Shown one piece after another: positions 1 through 8,895 of a DNA stretch of 48,894 nt. Every line of letters begins with the position of its first letter. Within the stretch, counting starts at the first letter, position 1. Source of the stretch: Xenococcus sp. MO_188.B8. GTDB taxonomy: Bacteria > Cyanobacteriota > Cyanobacteriia > Cyanobacteriales > Xenococcaceae. Both the position numbers and the translations under genes were made by a program. The notes beneath the pieces were generated by a model, which saw nothing but the letters and a program-made list of their open reading frames with translations, had not been told where the DNA came from and made no database searches. The stretch covers positions 1 to 48,894 of the forward strand of contig JASJDR010000028.1 of assembly GCA_030065615.1 (NCBI GenBank). Direction: 5' to 3'.

Positions 1-435
1 TGTTTGGCAAGTTGACGAGCGATAAAAATCAGGAATTTGGAACTTTCCTGGTTATTTTCATGCGCCATAATTGTCGCCACCTGCATAATGGTTTTGACTA
101 AATCGGCATCAATCAAGTCCGCACTAGCATCTAACTGTTTGGCTCTTTTGGGTGGGAGAAAAGGAGCGTAAAAAGGGTAAAGAGTATGCTGTTGAATCAG
201 ATTCTCTACGGTAATTGATGATAATGGCGATAAGTTATGAACCAGGTTATCCAAGCCACTGGGTAAATCTGCGATCGCAGTAATAGTTCGAGAATTGAAT
301 AATTCTTCAATAATTAATTTGGGGCTTAAGTTACCACTTCGGATCTGATAACGAGCGGTCTCGCTCCGCGAGGCACTTCGTGATCGCGCTACAAAGTAAC
401 TCGCCTGGGTAAAGTTTCGGGAAAAATCCAAGCAT
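1..435 (-). pseudogene. TnsD/TniQ-type transposition protein, N-terminal remnant, chimeric and frameshifted
   Basis: Reading the minus strand from an ATG at 433-435 gives MLGFFPKLYPGELL, and in the next frame YQIRSGNLSPK, EELFNSRTITAIADLPSG and HTLYPFYAPFLPP. This order (FFP..YP-E-L start, RYxxRSGN, HTLYPFYxxFLP) is what I know from the N-terminus of TniQ/TnsD-like target-selection proteins of Tn7-type elements. The two frames are separated by a 25-nt repeat insertion at 357-381; removing it rejoins them as ...SAIARYQIRSGN. After KRAKQ (about base 133) the frame continues not into TniQ but into LDASADLIDADLVKTIM, a copy of the C-terminal half of the 91-residue protein at 15132-15407. The frame is open to the left window edge. 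No other transposon genes are visible. The family call is by recognition only. It is dead as a TniQ. Confidence 0.65.
357..381. repeat. 25-nt dispersed-repeat insertion inside a HIP1 site
   Basis: The bases between AACGAGC and GATCGCGCT form a GC-rich imperfect palindrome around CTCCGCGAG. Deleting them restores GCGATCGC (HIP1) and the tniQ reading frame at once, so the insertion boundaries are well defined. It shifts the frame by +1. Its composition resembles the other small repeats in this window (17593-17663, 33172-33226, 46044-46195), but it shares no long core with them. Confidence 0.6.
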
Positions 436-703
436 TTGATTTGAGATTAATTTTGTAAGATGTAGAGAAAACGCGAGAGGTTTGCTCATTCTTCGCGATC
501 GCTTTCCTATTCGATTAATGCGCTCACGTAGCGATCAGCAAAGCTGTCACTACGTATGTTTTAGCTACCATTGCTGACTGATAAATCTATGCTTTCCAAT
601 ATAATCGCGTTAGCAAGTCTCAATCATACGAAGAAACATAACAAAAAGATCAATCATGATAAATTCATATAAAATATAGTAAATAGATGGTTTTACTGTA
701 TTG

Positions 704-1567
704 ATGAAGAAAATTCTTATTCTTGAAGCAAACCCACAAAGAGACCTCAAATTAAACGAAGAAATTCGTGATTTACAAAATGTCATTGAGCGATCGCAAA
801 GTGAACGAAAGTTCGAAATAAAAATATCACCAGCATTACGTTCAAGCGATCTACAAGAAGCAATTTTACGGTTTGAACCTAACATTATCCATTTCTGTGG
901 GCATGGGACAGTAAAAGAGGGATTGGTATTAATAGACAAAAAACTTAATACTGAAGTACTGTCAAGTTTATTTGAACTTTTTAAGGAGCATCTTGAATGT
1001 GTAGTCCTTAATGCTTGTTATTCTGAGATTCAAGCTGATGCGATAAATAAACATATAAAATATGTTATTGGGATGAATCAGGCGATACGAGATGATGCAG
1101 CGATCGCTTTTTCTATAGGTTTTTATCGTGCTTTAGGTTATGGGCGCTCTTTTGAGGATGCCTTTAAGTTTGGCAAGAATGCGATTCAATTGGCGATTGG
1201 GGATAGTTCAAAAAGTAGAAATGCGATCGCTGAAGATATGAGAAAGCTTGTAGCAATAGATGATGCTTCGGAAACTCTCATTACTCAAGAGCATTTGAAA
1301 CCGGTGTTTAAAGTAAATTCAGATATAATTTTGCCTGAGCCTTTACCATCAACACCGATAGTTAATGAATTCAACCAAATTCAAATTGAAGAGTTACAAG
1401 AAGACATGGAGATTCTCAAAGTAAGATATCAAGCTATTAAGGGGCAAATTAGAGAAGGTATAGATGCCGAACAAATAACAGTACTGAAAACTCGCCTTAA
1501 CAAAATAATTTCTGAAATTAATGACAAGAAAGATGAAATAAGAGTATTAAAGCAAGATAATGATTAA
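704..1567 (+). CDS. CHAT-domain (caspase-like) protease with C-terminal coiled effector-associated domain
   Basis: The protein has 287 residues from the ATG at 704 (a TTG lies one codon upstream; no clear ribosome binding site). The first ~165 residues are a CHAT/caspase-like fold: start KKILILEANP, catalytic His in HFCGHG (about residue 67), catalytic Cys in LNACYS (about residue 105), then the typical GMNQAIRDDAAIAFSIGFY and SFEDAFKFG segments. CHAT peptidases are known as effectors of bacterial conflict and programmed-death systems. The last ~65 residues (from FNQIQIEELQEDME) are a charged coiled coil nearly duplicated at the start of the next gene. That fits an effector-associated domain, which recruits the protease to a sensor carrying the same domain. 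Both catalytic residues are present and the frame is intact, so this may be the only working member of the island. The substrate is unknown. Confidence 0.85.
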   Translation: MKKILILEANPQRDLKLNEEIRDLQNVIERSQSERKFEIKISPALRSSDLQEAILRFEPNIIHFCGHGTVKEGLVLIDKKLNTEVLSSLFELFKEHLECVVLNACYSEIQADAINKHIKYVIGMNQAIRDDAAIAFSIGFYRALGYGRSFEDAFKFGKNAIQLAIGDSSKSRNAIAEDMRKLVAIDDASETLITQEHLKPVFKVNSDIILPEPLPSTPIVNEFNQIQIEELQEDMEILKVRYQAIKGQIREGIDAEQITVLKTRLNKIISEINDKKDEIRVLKQDND

Positions 1568-1606
1568 CTGTGAAACTATATTTAAATTTTATGAATTAAG
1601 TGATTA

Positions 1607-2646
1607 ATGGATGAATTCGACCAAATACAAATTTAAGAGTTAACAAAAGATATAGAAATTCTTAAAGCAAGATATCAAGCTATTAAGAAGCAAATTAGAG
1701 ATGTAATCGATGCCGAACAAAAAGCAGTACTAGAAACTCGTATCAAGAATATAGTTGCTGAGATAAATAGCAAAAAGAATCAAATCATAATCTTAGTAAA
1801 AAAAGACCAAGATTCATGCAATATTCGTTCTAATAATCAAAGCGAATCAAATAGTAAATCAAAGATAAATTATAGTTTTTTAAAAAATCAATTAATGAAT
1901 TTAGATTATCATGATCAAAATCGTCCTTTTGAAGATTTTTGGATTTCTGAAAATAATTATTCAATTGGCTCTTTTTTGATTCATGGAGGAAGAAAAGGAT
2001 GCCATAAATGGTTAATAAACCAATTATTAATTCAAAATTTCCCAGATGATACTACGACCAGCAAAAAACTAATTATTACTGTTGAAAGAGAGACTTCCAT
2101 AGATGAATTATGGAAAAAATGTCTCAAATTTTATTAAAAACTAGCTGTGCTACACCAACAGAATTAATACAATATATCTATGATCAATGGCGAACAAAAA
2201 CGGTAATCTTAGTTTTCTACCATTTAGAAAAATTAGATAAAAGTGAGCCTAAAAAGCTACTTCAACAATTTTGGCATCCTTTAGTTAAACTGATTCAAAA
2301 ACATCCAGAAGATTGTTTTTCATACTTAGTAATGTTCTTCGTCAATCATGCTAGCTGTTCTAATGAATGGGACATTCAATGTCTTGAAACTTTAAATACA
2401 AAAGATATTAATAAGCCAATTATGTTGGAGCCTATAAAAAAATTTCCTGAGATTTTAATTAAAAATTGGATTCGCCAAAATAGGCTTAATTTTCCTAAAT
2501 TAATTTCAGAAGTTGCAGAAATAGATATTATTGCAAAAGATATTTGGGAAGATAGTTTTGAGGGAATGCCAGAATTAGCAATTGAAAAAATTTGCAATAG
2601 ATGTGGAACTAGCTTTTATGATATATCCCAATTATTAGAAATATGA
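1607..2646 (+). pseudogene. effector-associated domain + inactive STAND (iSTAND) protein, broken by a stop and a frameshift
   Basis: From ATG 1607 the frame reads MDEFDQIQI then TAA (1634-1636). The CHAT gene has GAA at the matching place. After it the frame continues ELTKDIEILKARYQAIKKQ, the same coiled domain as the CHAT C-terminus, then a linker, then FEDFWISENNYSIGSFLIHG, which looks like an inactive-STAND domain (P-loop position degenerate: HGGRKGCHKW). At the A6 run near 2114-2119 the frame ends as ...DELWKKCLKFY. The rest (MSQILLKTSCATPTELIQY ... DISQLLEI) is one frame over; one extra A would rejoin them. The combined product would be about 345 residues. Two separate lesions argue for a pseudogene, although each is a single-base change and sequencing error is possible. 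Known role of such proteins (family knowledge): non-ATPase adaptor or sensor in CHAT-linked conflict systems. Confidence 0.7.
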
Positions 2647-2658
2647 ATCACTAGATTT

Positions 2659-3678
2659 ATGAATCAGCAACAACTTAAATGGAACTTGGAATATACGGGA
2701 AAAGTAAATCCTTCGCCAGAAGATAGAACTATTTATTTTTATGGTCAGCCTTTAGAACCTTATCTTCCTAGTGAAGAATTATTAGAGTCAGTAAAATTAG
2801 CTATAGCCTTAAAGAGACCATTATTAATTATGGGAGAACCTGGTTGTGGTAAAACGAAATTAGCTAGAGCAATCGCCTATGAATTTACTATAAATAATCA
2901 AGAATTACTTAACTCTTTAGAGTTAAAAGAATGGCCTTATGAAACTTGGTATGTAAAGTCAACTAGTAAAGCAAAGGATGGACTTTATCTTTATGATGCG
3001 GTTGCCCGTTTAAGAGATGCTCAATTAGCAGGATCAAATCAGCTAAATCCAGATGAACTGAAACAGCTTAAAAACCCTACGCAAAAAAAGTATATTAAAA
3101 TAGGAGCTTTGGGGAAAGCATTTCAAAATCCAATTCCTACCGTAGTTCTAATTGATGAAATTGATAAAGCAGATATCGACTTTCCTAATGATTTGTTATT
3201 GGAATTAGACGAAAAAAGATTTTTTATTGAAGAAACAAGTCAAGAAATCCCCGCAAAAGATCAAAAGTTAGCCGAGCCAATCATCTTAATTACTAGCAAT
3301 AATGAACGTAACTTACCAGAAGCATTTTTACGCCGTTGCTTTTTCCACTATATCAAGACGCCAAATAAAAATACTTTAATTAAAATTATTAAGGCTCATT
3401 TTGGTGAATTACCTGAATTAGTAACCAGGCAAGCTAAAGATCAAGAAGTCAAAGAAATTGTGGAAGAGATAGTAGAACGATTTATTGCACTTCGTGATTC
3501 TATAAATAGGGGTAGTGGTAAGCAAATAAGTACTAGCGAGCTACTAGACTGGGTTCAAGCTTTGTTATTATCACCAGATGATATCAATAAAAAACTCGAA
3601 GCAGGAACTCCTTTTCTGGGATCTTTATTAAAGACTCATGATGAATTTATACGTTACAATCAAACTCAAAGAAGATAG
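2659..3678 (+). CDS. MoxR-type AAA+ ATPase
   Basis: The protein has 339 residues with Walker A GEPGCGKT (about residues 59-66), Walker B VVLIDEIDKAD, a sensor-1 ITSNNER segment and an arginine-rich LRRCFFHYI near the end of the AAA core. This is the MoxR/AAA_5 arrangement. MoxR ATPases usually act with vWA proteins as metal-ion-dependent chaperones, and the next gene encodes a vWA domain, so the two probably form a pair. It starts 12 bp after the preceding gene, so the island is probably one transcript. The frame is intact and all nucleotide-binding motifs are present. Within the conflict island it would be the NTP-dependent switch that remodels or gates the vWA-nSTAND partner (inference). 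Confidence 0.85.
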   Translation: MNQQQLKWNLEYTGKVNPSPEDRTIYFYGQPLEPYLPSEELLESVKLAIALKRPLLIMGEPGCGKTKLARAIAYEFTINNQELLNSLELKEWPYETWYVKSTSKAKDGLYLYDAVARLRDAQLAGSNQLNPDELKQLKNPTQKKYIKIGALGKAFQNPIPTVVLIDEIDKADIDFPNDLLLELDEKRFFIEETSQEIPAKDQKLAEPIILITSNNERNLPEAFLRRCFFHYIKTPNKNTLIKIIKAHFGELPELVTRQAKDQEVKEIVEEIVERFIALRDSINRGSGKQISTSELLDWVQALLLSPDDINKKLEAGTPFLGSLLKTHDEFIRYNQTQRR

Positions 3679-3734
3679 GTTCAAAGCGATTTAATTAAAA
3701 TTAATGATTAATTATTAACACAAGTTAACTAGTC

Positions 3735-6700
3735 GTGAAAACACAAGATAAAAATCTAATTGAGCTATTTTGGGGATTGCAAAAAGCAGGTTTGCCTCTT
3801 ACTCTTCAAGACTATTATCTCCTGGCTGAAGCTTGGAAAGCTGGCTTTCAACCCCAAGATTTTGAGCAATTGCAAGTCTTGTGTCGCCGTTTATGGGTTA
3901 AATCTTTAGCGGATCAACAAAAATTCATAGACTATTTTAAAAAATATGAAAAAACCTGGTCAGATATTTCACTACAAGATTCAATATCGGAATTTATTCA
4001 AGAGCAAGATGCAGAGAGTGAAGAGCAACAACATACAAAAACAGACTTAGACATTGACATATCCGAACAAAAACAGAATAAAACAACTCCTGAATATAAA
4101 AAGTTAAAAAATAACGGAAATGAAGTAGGGCAAGCTGTACCTACTTTACCCCCCAACAAAAAAATTCCTAGTGGTAGATTTAACCTCAATCAAAACTATT
4201 TTCCACTTAATTTACGTAACCTAAAGCAAGGATGGCGATATCTACGAACGCCTCAAAGACAAGGTGCTGCTAAGGAGTTAGATTTACGAGCAACTATTAA
4301 GCAGGTTAGCCAACAAGGAATTTTTCTTGAACCTGTTTTACGTCCAAGTCTATTAAGTAATACAGAGTTGGTGTTATTGATAGACCAAAGTAATTCGATG
4401 ATGCCTTTTGCTCCTTTAGTCAAACAACTAAATAATGCCGCTCTTAATGAAGATCATCTAGGGGACACGAAGGCTTACTATTTTAGTAATCTTGTCCAAG
4501 ATAGTCTTTATCTGGATTCTGACCTACTTAAGAAACAATCTTTATCTCAAATCCTGACTCAATTACGCTCAAACCGTACTGTAGTAGTTATTATTAGCTG
4601 CCCGTGGGGGTTTTAACCCTCGAAGAATTGTTTTTACAGAAGATTTTTTACAACAAATCCAACCTAATGTCAGACAAATAGCATGGCTTAACCTTCTTCC
4701 TACAAGCCATTGGCGAGGCAATACAGCCGAAAGAATTGCGAGAGCAATCCCCATGTTTCCTTTCACTTTTGCAGGATGGCGGGATCTGATTAGTCAACTT
4801 AAGGGAACAGCTAAACTCGCAGGTGGTTATCATCCACGACTAGAGGGACAAGGCAGTAAAACAATCGATCTTGAAAGTTTAGAACATCAATTGCGAGACT
4901 TAATTCCCGAACAAGATTCTGAACAATTTGGAGAGCAAGAGGATGACTTATATCGCTATAAAAGTGCAGTTCGTAATATTCTAGGTTGGGCGAAACAAGG
5001 AGAAAATTATCTTCATTTGGCATATCATGCTGCTTTTCCTTTGGCTCTTACTCCAGATCTACTACATTATTTACACGCTAATTTTTCCCTGGATAGTCCT
5101 TGGTATGCAGTAAGTAAACTGTTGCTTTCTCCTTTGTGCCATCTCGCAGGTTATCAACTTTATGAGATGGACAGCACGGTGCGTCATTTGTTACTGAAAT
5201 TGCTCAAAGAGGATAAAAAATTTGGGGATAAAAGACTAGAGCAACTATCTGATGCTTTACTTTTTTATATTCAGCAAGGATTATCCCAAGAAGAATTATT
5301 AGTTGAAAGCGAAGATTTAGGAGAAAAACCCGAATGGATTGCTCTTGCATATACTAAACCCAATGAACTAGCTAAACAATTAGCCTTAGCTTTGCAACAA
5401 GCTTACGGAAATGATAAAGCAGAACTAATACGACGTTCTTCTTTGACAGCAACTTTTGCCGAACCTTTAGCCATAGCAGGATTTCAACCATTGTTGACCT
5501 ATTCTAAGGGAATAAATCGCTCATTAAGGGGCTACGAATCAGGTGCAAAAGAGTTATTAGGGGAGCTTGATAGAGATTTTGATATTGAAGGCATTAAACT
5601 AACCAATCCTTATGGGAAAAAGGTAGTTCTTGATTATTCCCCTCCAGAACATACTTTCGTAATTAACGACATTAACAGTGAAGCAATTTTACAGCATGAA
5701 TTTATTCACATTTCTCCATACAAAGGGTTGAAAAGATTTAATGCTAAGGATAAAGACTTCTTTTTTGGTCGGGAGCGGCTGATTAAGAAACTTATTCAAG
5801 CAGTAAAACAAAGTAATTTGCTTTTGGTTTTAGGGGCATCGGGAAGTGGAAAATCTTCTGTCGTGAGGGCGGGAGTGATTCCTCAGCTCGAAAGTTTATC
5901 AGAAACAGCATATCAATCTTGTTTGTTTACTCCTAACCGAAATCCTTTTATTTCTTTTCATCGCAGCTTGCTAGATCCAGAAGAAGATATTTTTAACATG
6001 TCAGAAGTGAAGTTTGTCCTGGAAGGCAAAAGTGATACTTTAAGCAAAACTGCTGATCTCCTCAAAAGCAAAGATTATAAGTGGTTGATCTTTATTGATC
6101 AGTTTGAGGAATTATTTACTAGTTGCTCGAATCTGCAAACTAGAAGCAATTTTATTCAAGGGATTGTTGATATTACTCAAGATAACGATCAATCAGTCAA
6201 GGTTATCTTAGCAATGCGATCAGATTTTTTAGAAGAATTGGGTGCTTATCCTGAATTTGCCGCAATTGCCGAAAAAAGTATTAACTTGGTTGCTGAGATG
6301 CAAACTGAGGAATTACGTCAAGCGATTGAACAACCCGCAGCTAAACATGGCGTTGTCTTTGAATTTGGTTTAGTGGAGGAAATTATTCAAGATGTCCAAG
6401 GACAAGCAGGTTCTTTACCTCTGTTGCAATATACCTTGGATTTACTCTGGCAAGATAGCGATCTTACTGAGCGAACTTTAAATATTGCTACTTATCGTAA
6501 ATTGGGTGGTGTGAGTGGCGCATTACAAAGACATGTCAATCACATTTATCAGCAATTATCCCCAGAACAGCAATTAGCTACGAAACAAATCCTGCTGAGA
6601 TTAGTTGATGTTGTTGCTTTGGAGCAGTCAGAGGTTATGAGAACAGCAGTCAGTCGCAGGGCATATAAATCAGAGTTTACTGAAACCCAAGCAGAGACGG

Positions 6701-7173
6701 TTAATTTACTAATAAATCAAGACATACTGGTAAGTGATGATCGAAGGGAGGACGGACAGGCAACGGTAGAGATTGCCCATGAAGCTTTACTGACATCTTG
6801 GGCAGAATTAAAGGATTGGATTAGCGATACTCGGAATGCGATTGCTCTTAACAATCGCTTGGCAGAGGATGCAGCTCGTTGGCATGGGTTAGCTCGCGAA
6901 CATCCGGAACGAGCTAATGAGGAACTGTTGACTGGTTCTAAATTAGAGAAAGCGATCGAGTTAAGAAAAGATGGTACTTTTGATGTTGTTCTTGGTGGTT
7001 TAAGTGATTTAGTTAATAATTTTATCGATGCAAGTGTTGATTGGCGTGAAAGAAAAATTCAACAAGAATTAGCAGTAGCCCAAAAATTAGCTGAAGCTGA
7101 AAAAAGAGCCAGAATTGAAGCTGAAAAAGCTAAAAAAGGTTTTAATTTTCTCAACTTTTTCAAGAGATCTTAA
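3735..7173 (+). pseudogene. vWA-nSTAND1 conflict protein, interrupted by a small deletion
   Basis: The likely start is GTG at 3735. The N-terminal ~200 residues are helical and low-complexity. A vWA domain follows with the MIDAS motif DQSNSM (LLIDQSNSMMPF). The first frame ends at 4614-4616 right after VVVIIS. The second frame begins AARGGFNPRRIVFTEDFLQ and runs to 7173. Related proteins, as I remember them, read SDAGAARG here, so a deletion of about 11 nt (3n+2) near 4595 removed SDAG and shifted the frame. The second part has a helical domain, then nSTAND1: PYKGLKRFNAKDKDFFFGRE, Walker A GASGSGKSS, Walker B WLIFIDQFEELF. It ends in a short coiled tail (LAEAEKRARIEAEKAKK) without the WD40 repeats common in this class. 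The second half could still be made from an internal start such as ATG 4753. Confidence 0.75.
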
Positions 7174-7835
7174 AATTGAATTTAAAAAATCATGCCTGAT
7201 CAAGTACAACTTCGCCATTCTGGACAAAATCATCTACAATCACCTGTCGCCTCTGATTAATCGAAGATAAGAAATAGTGATCGCTAAAATTTCCCAAGCC
7301 GAAAACGTTTTTCGTATTGTATAATTATATTAGCTTAAATTTAAACAAGATAATATACTATAAGTCAAATATTTGTAGAGTAACAATAAAGTTGGAAACT
7401 TACGGCGCTTCAAAATATCATTCTAGTGTTAACAAAATTCAATACTGAAAAAATAAAGTTGGAAACTAACCTTTGAACAGTCCTTAATTGATCTGATTTT
7501 TAGGATAAAAAAGTTGGAAACTTTCTTAGAACCAATACAGGCTAAGCCTTACGAGACTTATACTTTTCCTACAGATATAATATTATCCTAGATTTTATCT
7601 ATTTAGTATCTGGCAAAAGCTATTGTTATTTATTCTGAGATCTTGAATCTCTTCGGGTCTGATTCCTCACCCCTTAGGGTGTAAGTTTAAGAATATATAG
7701 TGCGTTCCGAAGGAAAATTTCCGTAACGCCCTGTCTGCTTGCAGTGGGGATAGAAATTGTAGTGCTTCGCTTCCGATTTTTTACTAACGGGACTTTGGCA
7801 AAAAATAATGATAAATAAGCCTTTATCAAAGAAAT
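7174..7835. other. gene-poor stretch with a short coding remnant and a three-copy repeat
   Basis: No convincing gene is present. On the minus strand about 7187-7270 reads FLSSINQRRQVIVDDFVQNG followed by EVVLDQA and a stop. This looks like the C-terminal end of an unidentified lost gene. The direct repeat at 7388-7522 is listed separately. The stretch 7620-7830 contains GC-richer inverted segments but no gene. Confidence 0.5.
7388..7522. repeat. three copies of AAAGTTGGAAACT with 42-54 nt between
   Basis: The core GTTGGAAACT occurs at 7391-7400, 7458-7467 and 7513-7522, each preceded by three to six A. The copy-to-copy distances are 67 and 55. The conserved part is only about 13-15 nt and the spacing is irregular, so this is not a normal CRISPR array. 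It may be protein-binding iterons or remains of an element end. Confidence 0.55.
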
Positions 7836-8159
7836 TTAATTAGATGATTCTCTTCTAATTGCTCTCAATCTTTCTTGCAAAGGTGATGGAGGAGTATTAT
7901 TCCTCATTGCTTCAACCCAAGCTCTAGATTCTGCCGTATGTCGGTCAATTTCTTCTTTATGGTTATAGTAGTACGCCATAGCTGCATGAACTGATGCTGG
8001 AGATAAACTATACTCAGAAGCAATTTCTTCTAAAGTTTCACCCATTTCTAGGTGTAACTGAGCAATGGTCGCCACAGGCATTCTCGTTCCAACAATTCGT
8101 GGCTTGCCACTACAACAGTTAGGGTCTATAGCGATGTGCTTTTTAGGAACCCAAGGCAT
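7836..8159 (-). CDS. DUF433 antitoxin-like protein
   Basis: The protein has 107 residues: MPWVPKKHIAIDPNCCSGKP then RIVGTRMPVATIAQLH, followed by a helix-turn-helix-like stretch LEEIASEYSLSPASVHAAM. This is the compact DUF433 (VapB-like) layout, in which the conserved P-I/R-I-x-G-T-R segment precedes a small DNA-binding helical domain. DUF433 proteins usually sit directly upstream of a DUF5615 PIN-like toxin. Here the space downstream (toward 7174) contains none, so this is an orphan antitoxin or the toxin was lost. It is convergent with the conflict island and has no operon partner. The C-terminal tail (SPLQERLRAIRRESSN) is charged. The fold call is good; the function is inferred. Confidence 0.75.
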   Translation of the reverse strand: MPWVPKKHIAIDPNCCSGKPRIVGTRMPVATIAQLHLEMGETLEEIASEYSLSPASVHAAMAYYYNHKEEIDRHTAESRAWVEAMRNNTPPSPLQERLRAIRRESSN

Positions 8160-8601
8160 AAGAATTAATGAGTCTAAATAATATATCTACTACTCAACAG
8201 TAACACTTTTCGTCATGATGATCTGTATTAGCCTGCGACATTGCAATTAGCGAGATTTGTAAAGTAATGGAAAAAATTGAAAACTTTAAATGGCATCATG
8301 TGATCGCTTTTTGGGTAATTTTAAGTTGAATCAAGAACAAACATAAAATACTCATCTACCAATCTGATAATGCTAGTGTGTTGACTCTGAAATACTTAGA
8401 TCCCTATATGAAGCTAAATCTCTTAGCATTGCAAATTGATGGTTGCAGTATCTGAGTACATCTTTAATAAACATTAATAAATATAAATGTCATCAATTGC
8501 TTTAAGTCTATTAGAGAGTTAATGATATAAATGATATTAATATTAACTAATTTCTCTGCTAAGTACTCAAAATTTTTTACTTATTAGTACCAGAATGGCA
8601 T
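8160..8601. other. AT-rich intergenic stretch
   Basis: I see no gene. A short open segment at 8267-8329 (MEKIENFKWHHV...) faintly resembles the start of an IS6-type transposase but stops after about 20 codons. Confidence 0.4.
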
Positions 8602-8702
8602 CATTTTGACGTCATTTTGACGTCATTTCCATAAAGCTTGTTCAAAAGTCAGATATTAATCCTTGACTTTTATCACTATTCGATGACATTAAGCTGATGT
8701 CA
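8602..8702 (+). promoter_or_regulatory. candidate operator cluster upstream of the RHH gene
   Basis: An 11-nt unit CATTTTGACGT is tandemly repeated at 8602-8612 and 8613-8623, and the array carries two copies of the palindrome TGACGTCA. A related inverted repeat TGACAT...ATGTCA spans 8684-8702, just before the start of the ribbon-helix-helix protein, and a TTGACT (8663) could be a -35 box. Ribbon-helix-helix repressors typically bind such short tandem or inverted sites and control themselves, so autoregulation is likely (inference). Confidence 0.5.
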
Positions 8703-8712
8703 TTTTAATATC

Positions 8713-8895
8713 ATGAAAAGATTTAGTTTGCGGTTATCTGAAGCAGAATATAGTAAGCTCAAAACCTATTGTAAAGACCTTCAAATATCCATGAATGATG
8801 TATTAAGACAGCTAGTAAGAGAGTATGTTCCTCGCTCAAAAATAGGGGATCAAGCCATAAACAAGGAAAATATTGCAGATAAATCAATTAATTAA
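8713..8895 (+). CDS. small ribbon-helix-helix (CopG/Arc-like) protein
   Basis: The protein has 60 residues. The first 40 (MKRFSLRLSEAEYSKLKTYC and SMNDVLRQLVREYV) have the RHH pattern: a short beta strand with alternating residues (RFSLRLS), a helix, then a helix with the SMNDVLRQLV dimer-core motif. The tail is polar and probably disordered. It would act as a dimeric DNA-binding repressor, perhaps the antitoxin half of a lost module or a plasmid- or transposon-derived copy-control protein. No toxin gene follows; the next 450 bp are empty. Tandem TGACGTCA sites lie immediately upstream. It is shorter than the usual AT-rich ORF shadow would justify on length alone, so the call rests on the RHH pattern. 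Confidence 0.6.
   Translation: MKRFSLRLSEAEYSKLKTYCKDLQISMNDVLRQLVREYVPRSKIGDQAINKENIADKSIN

Noticed and set aside
7191-7260. Short plus-strand ORF starting MPDQVQLRHSG
   Set aside because: It has 22 codons, no ribosome site, and the opposite strand reads more like a protein remnant.
7388-7522. Possible CRISPR array
   Set aside because: The repeated core is only 13-15 nt, spacing is 67 and 55, and no cas genes are nearby.
8267-8329. Possible IS6-type transposase start (MEKIENFKWHH)
   Set aside because: Only about 10 residues look similar and a stop follows after about 20 codons.
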